Assembly: GCA_023055355.1 (NCBI GenBank)
Contig: JALJCS010000004.1
Location: forward strand, 33,529,244 to 33,593,243
Source: Agelaius tricolor
Taxonomy: Eukaryota > Chordata > Aves > Passeriformes > Icteridae
Direction: 5' to 3'
Length of the DNA: 64,000 bases
Shown here piece after piece: positions 63,163 to 64,000 of this stretch. The notes beneath the pieces are model-generated. The model was not told where the DNA came from. It worked only from the letters and a program-made list of their open reading frames with translations, and made no database searches. How positions within the stretch are numbered: position 1 is the first letter of the stretch; the number at the start of each line of letters is the position of its first letter. The position numbers and the translations under genes were made by a program.

Positions 63163-64000
63163 GTTCATTTTCAAGATGGTGAGGGAAACTGGAGGCCTGG
63201 GAGGGTTGGAGCAACATAGGAAAGGTTACAGCTGATAGCATTTGCACCTGCTATCTGCCCTGGACTGGCACCATCAGAAAATCATGGAAAAGTGGCTTTC
63301 TGGGAGGGGATGCCTGCGGGAAGAAGCCCCGAGAATTGATGGCAGGGGATAACCAGGGTAATACCTCCTTCAACAGAACAGTGAAGAAAAGGTATAATTG
63401 GCAATTAATTTTCCGTGTTACTAGGAAGTGAGAAAATATGGCTCTTTGTTCACAGATTGAGTATTTCTGAGTATATTTTCTAATTTTAGTACATGTTTTC
63501 TTTATACTGTCTATATTTTGAAGGGTTAAATGATTCTATGCCTGAGAGGCTCCTACAGCCATGCATAAGATTACCTCAGACCTGCTATTAGGTGTAAGAA
63601 TAGATTCAAGCTTCACCTCACCTCATGCCTTATCCTTGACTGATGCATCTAACAATTATGAATTCTGCAGCAGTGTTCCTTCATATACTTAGGCACAGGG
63701 ATTTTTGGGGCGTGGTGGCAGGTGGGAAAGCCAGTATGTTTTAGCACTCACTCCAGTGTGCATAGAAGAAGGAGAAAACATCAATTTCCAAAAAAGAACA
63801 GCTGGTTCTGGAAAGGATAGTGCCCAACTGACCATGTTCTCATTGGCAATAGTGAAAGATGATACCCATTGTAATGTCCATATTTGCACATGAACAGGGA
63901 GGCAAAATGCAAACCAAAATGTATTTGCCATCTTGAGGGGTTATTTCCAAATGTCCCCTTCCTGCTGCAAGCTAAACAAACCTTATGTACATTTGCACTT

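Larger units (their letters stand above)
58696..64000. other. Single-copy non-coding block
   Basis: About 5.3 kb to the window end with no recognised gene. Frames up to 103 codons (58704-59015 minus) lack domains. It includes a 22-nt palindrome (59172-59193), an 8-bp stem with 2-nt loop (TTCACTGA/TCAGTGAA, 61912-61929) and a long imperfect hairpin at 63121-63162. The part 62930-63360 is somewhat less AT-rich with several CpGs. Confidence 0.5.

Noticed and set aside
1..64000. CRISPR array, rRNA, tRNA, prophage or bacterial operon
   Set aside because: No spaced repeats, no tRNA B-box with cloverleaf, no rRNA motifs, no long frames; CR1 LINEs show this is animal (bird-like) nuclear DNA.

Overview
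The window looks like avian (or at least sauropsid) nuclear DNA. It is AT-rich, CpG-poor and almost entirely non-coding. The repeats that can be identified are mostly CR1 LINEs, the dominant retrotransposon of birds. Four independent copies plus one nested copy are visible, several ending in the CR1 3' octamer-type tail (ATTCTATG-like). No rRNA, tRNA, CRISPR, operon or bacterial-type gene structure is present. The open reading frames are short, overlap on both strands and resemble no family I recognise. I therefore report no protein-coding gene. The window reads as intergenic desert or the inside of a very large intron.

Layout: 1-1880 single-copy DNA; 1881-2600 CR1 on the minus strand; about 3995-5525 a longer, internally deleted CR1 on the plus strand that keeps traces of the endonuclease and reverse transcriptase; 5526-12500 AT-rich single-copy DNA with a TGC repeat and a 115-nt pure purine tract; 12500-13200 a locally CpG-rich, hairpin-rich block that looks like a conserved regulatory element; 14760-15040 a second such block with inverted homeodomain-type motifs; 15040-25561 single-copy DNA with a (GGGT)n G-quadruplex motif; 25562-25690 a CR1 3' end; 25691-38100 single-copy DNA; 38100-41300 a stretch with several conserved-looking blocks, a 20-nt perfect palindrome, a perfect 23-bp hairpin and a perfect 12-bp hairpin; 41300-55880 single-copy DNA with a T/G-rich tract and a possible ancient MIR-type SINE relic; 55896-56150 a compound pentanucleotide array, (AGGGA)23 followed by (AGGAA)28; 57625-58695 a CR1 interrupted by a second CR1 in the opposite orientation; 58696-64000 single-copy DNA with a 22-nt palindrome and an 18-bp imperfect hairpin.

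There are no genes here to work together. If the window has a function it is most likely cis-regulatory, carried by the conserved-looking blocks, and cross-species alignment would settle that. The most distinctive sequence-level objects are the 23-bp fold-back at 40728-40777, the nested CR1 pair near 58 kb and the two-phase pentanucleotide array near 56 kb. I found no convincing evidence of an undescribed multi-gene system.
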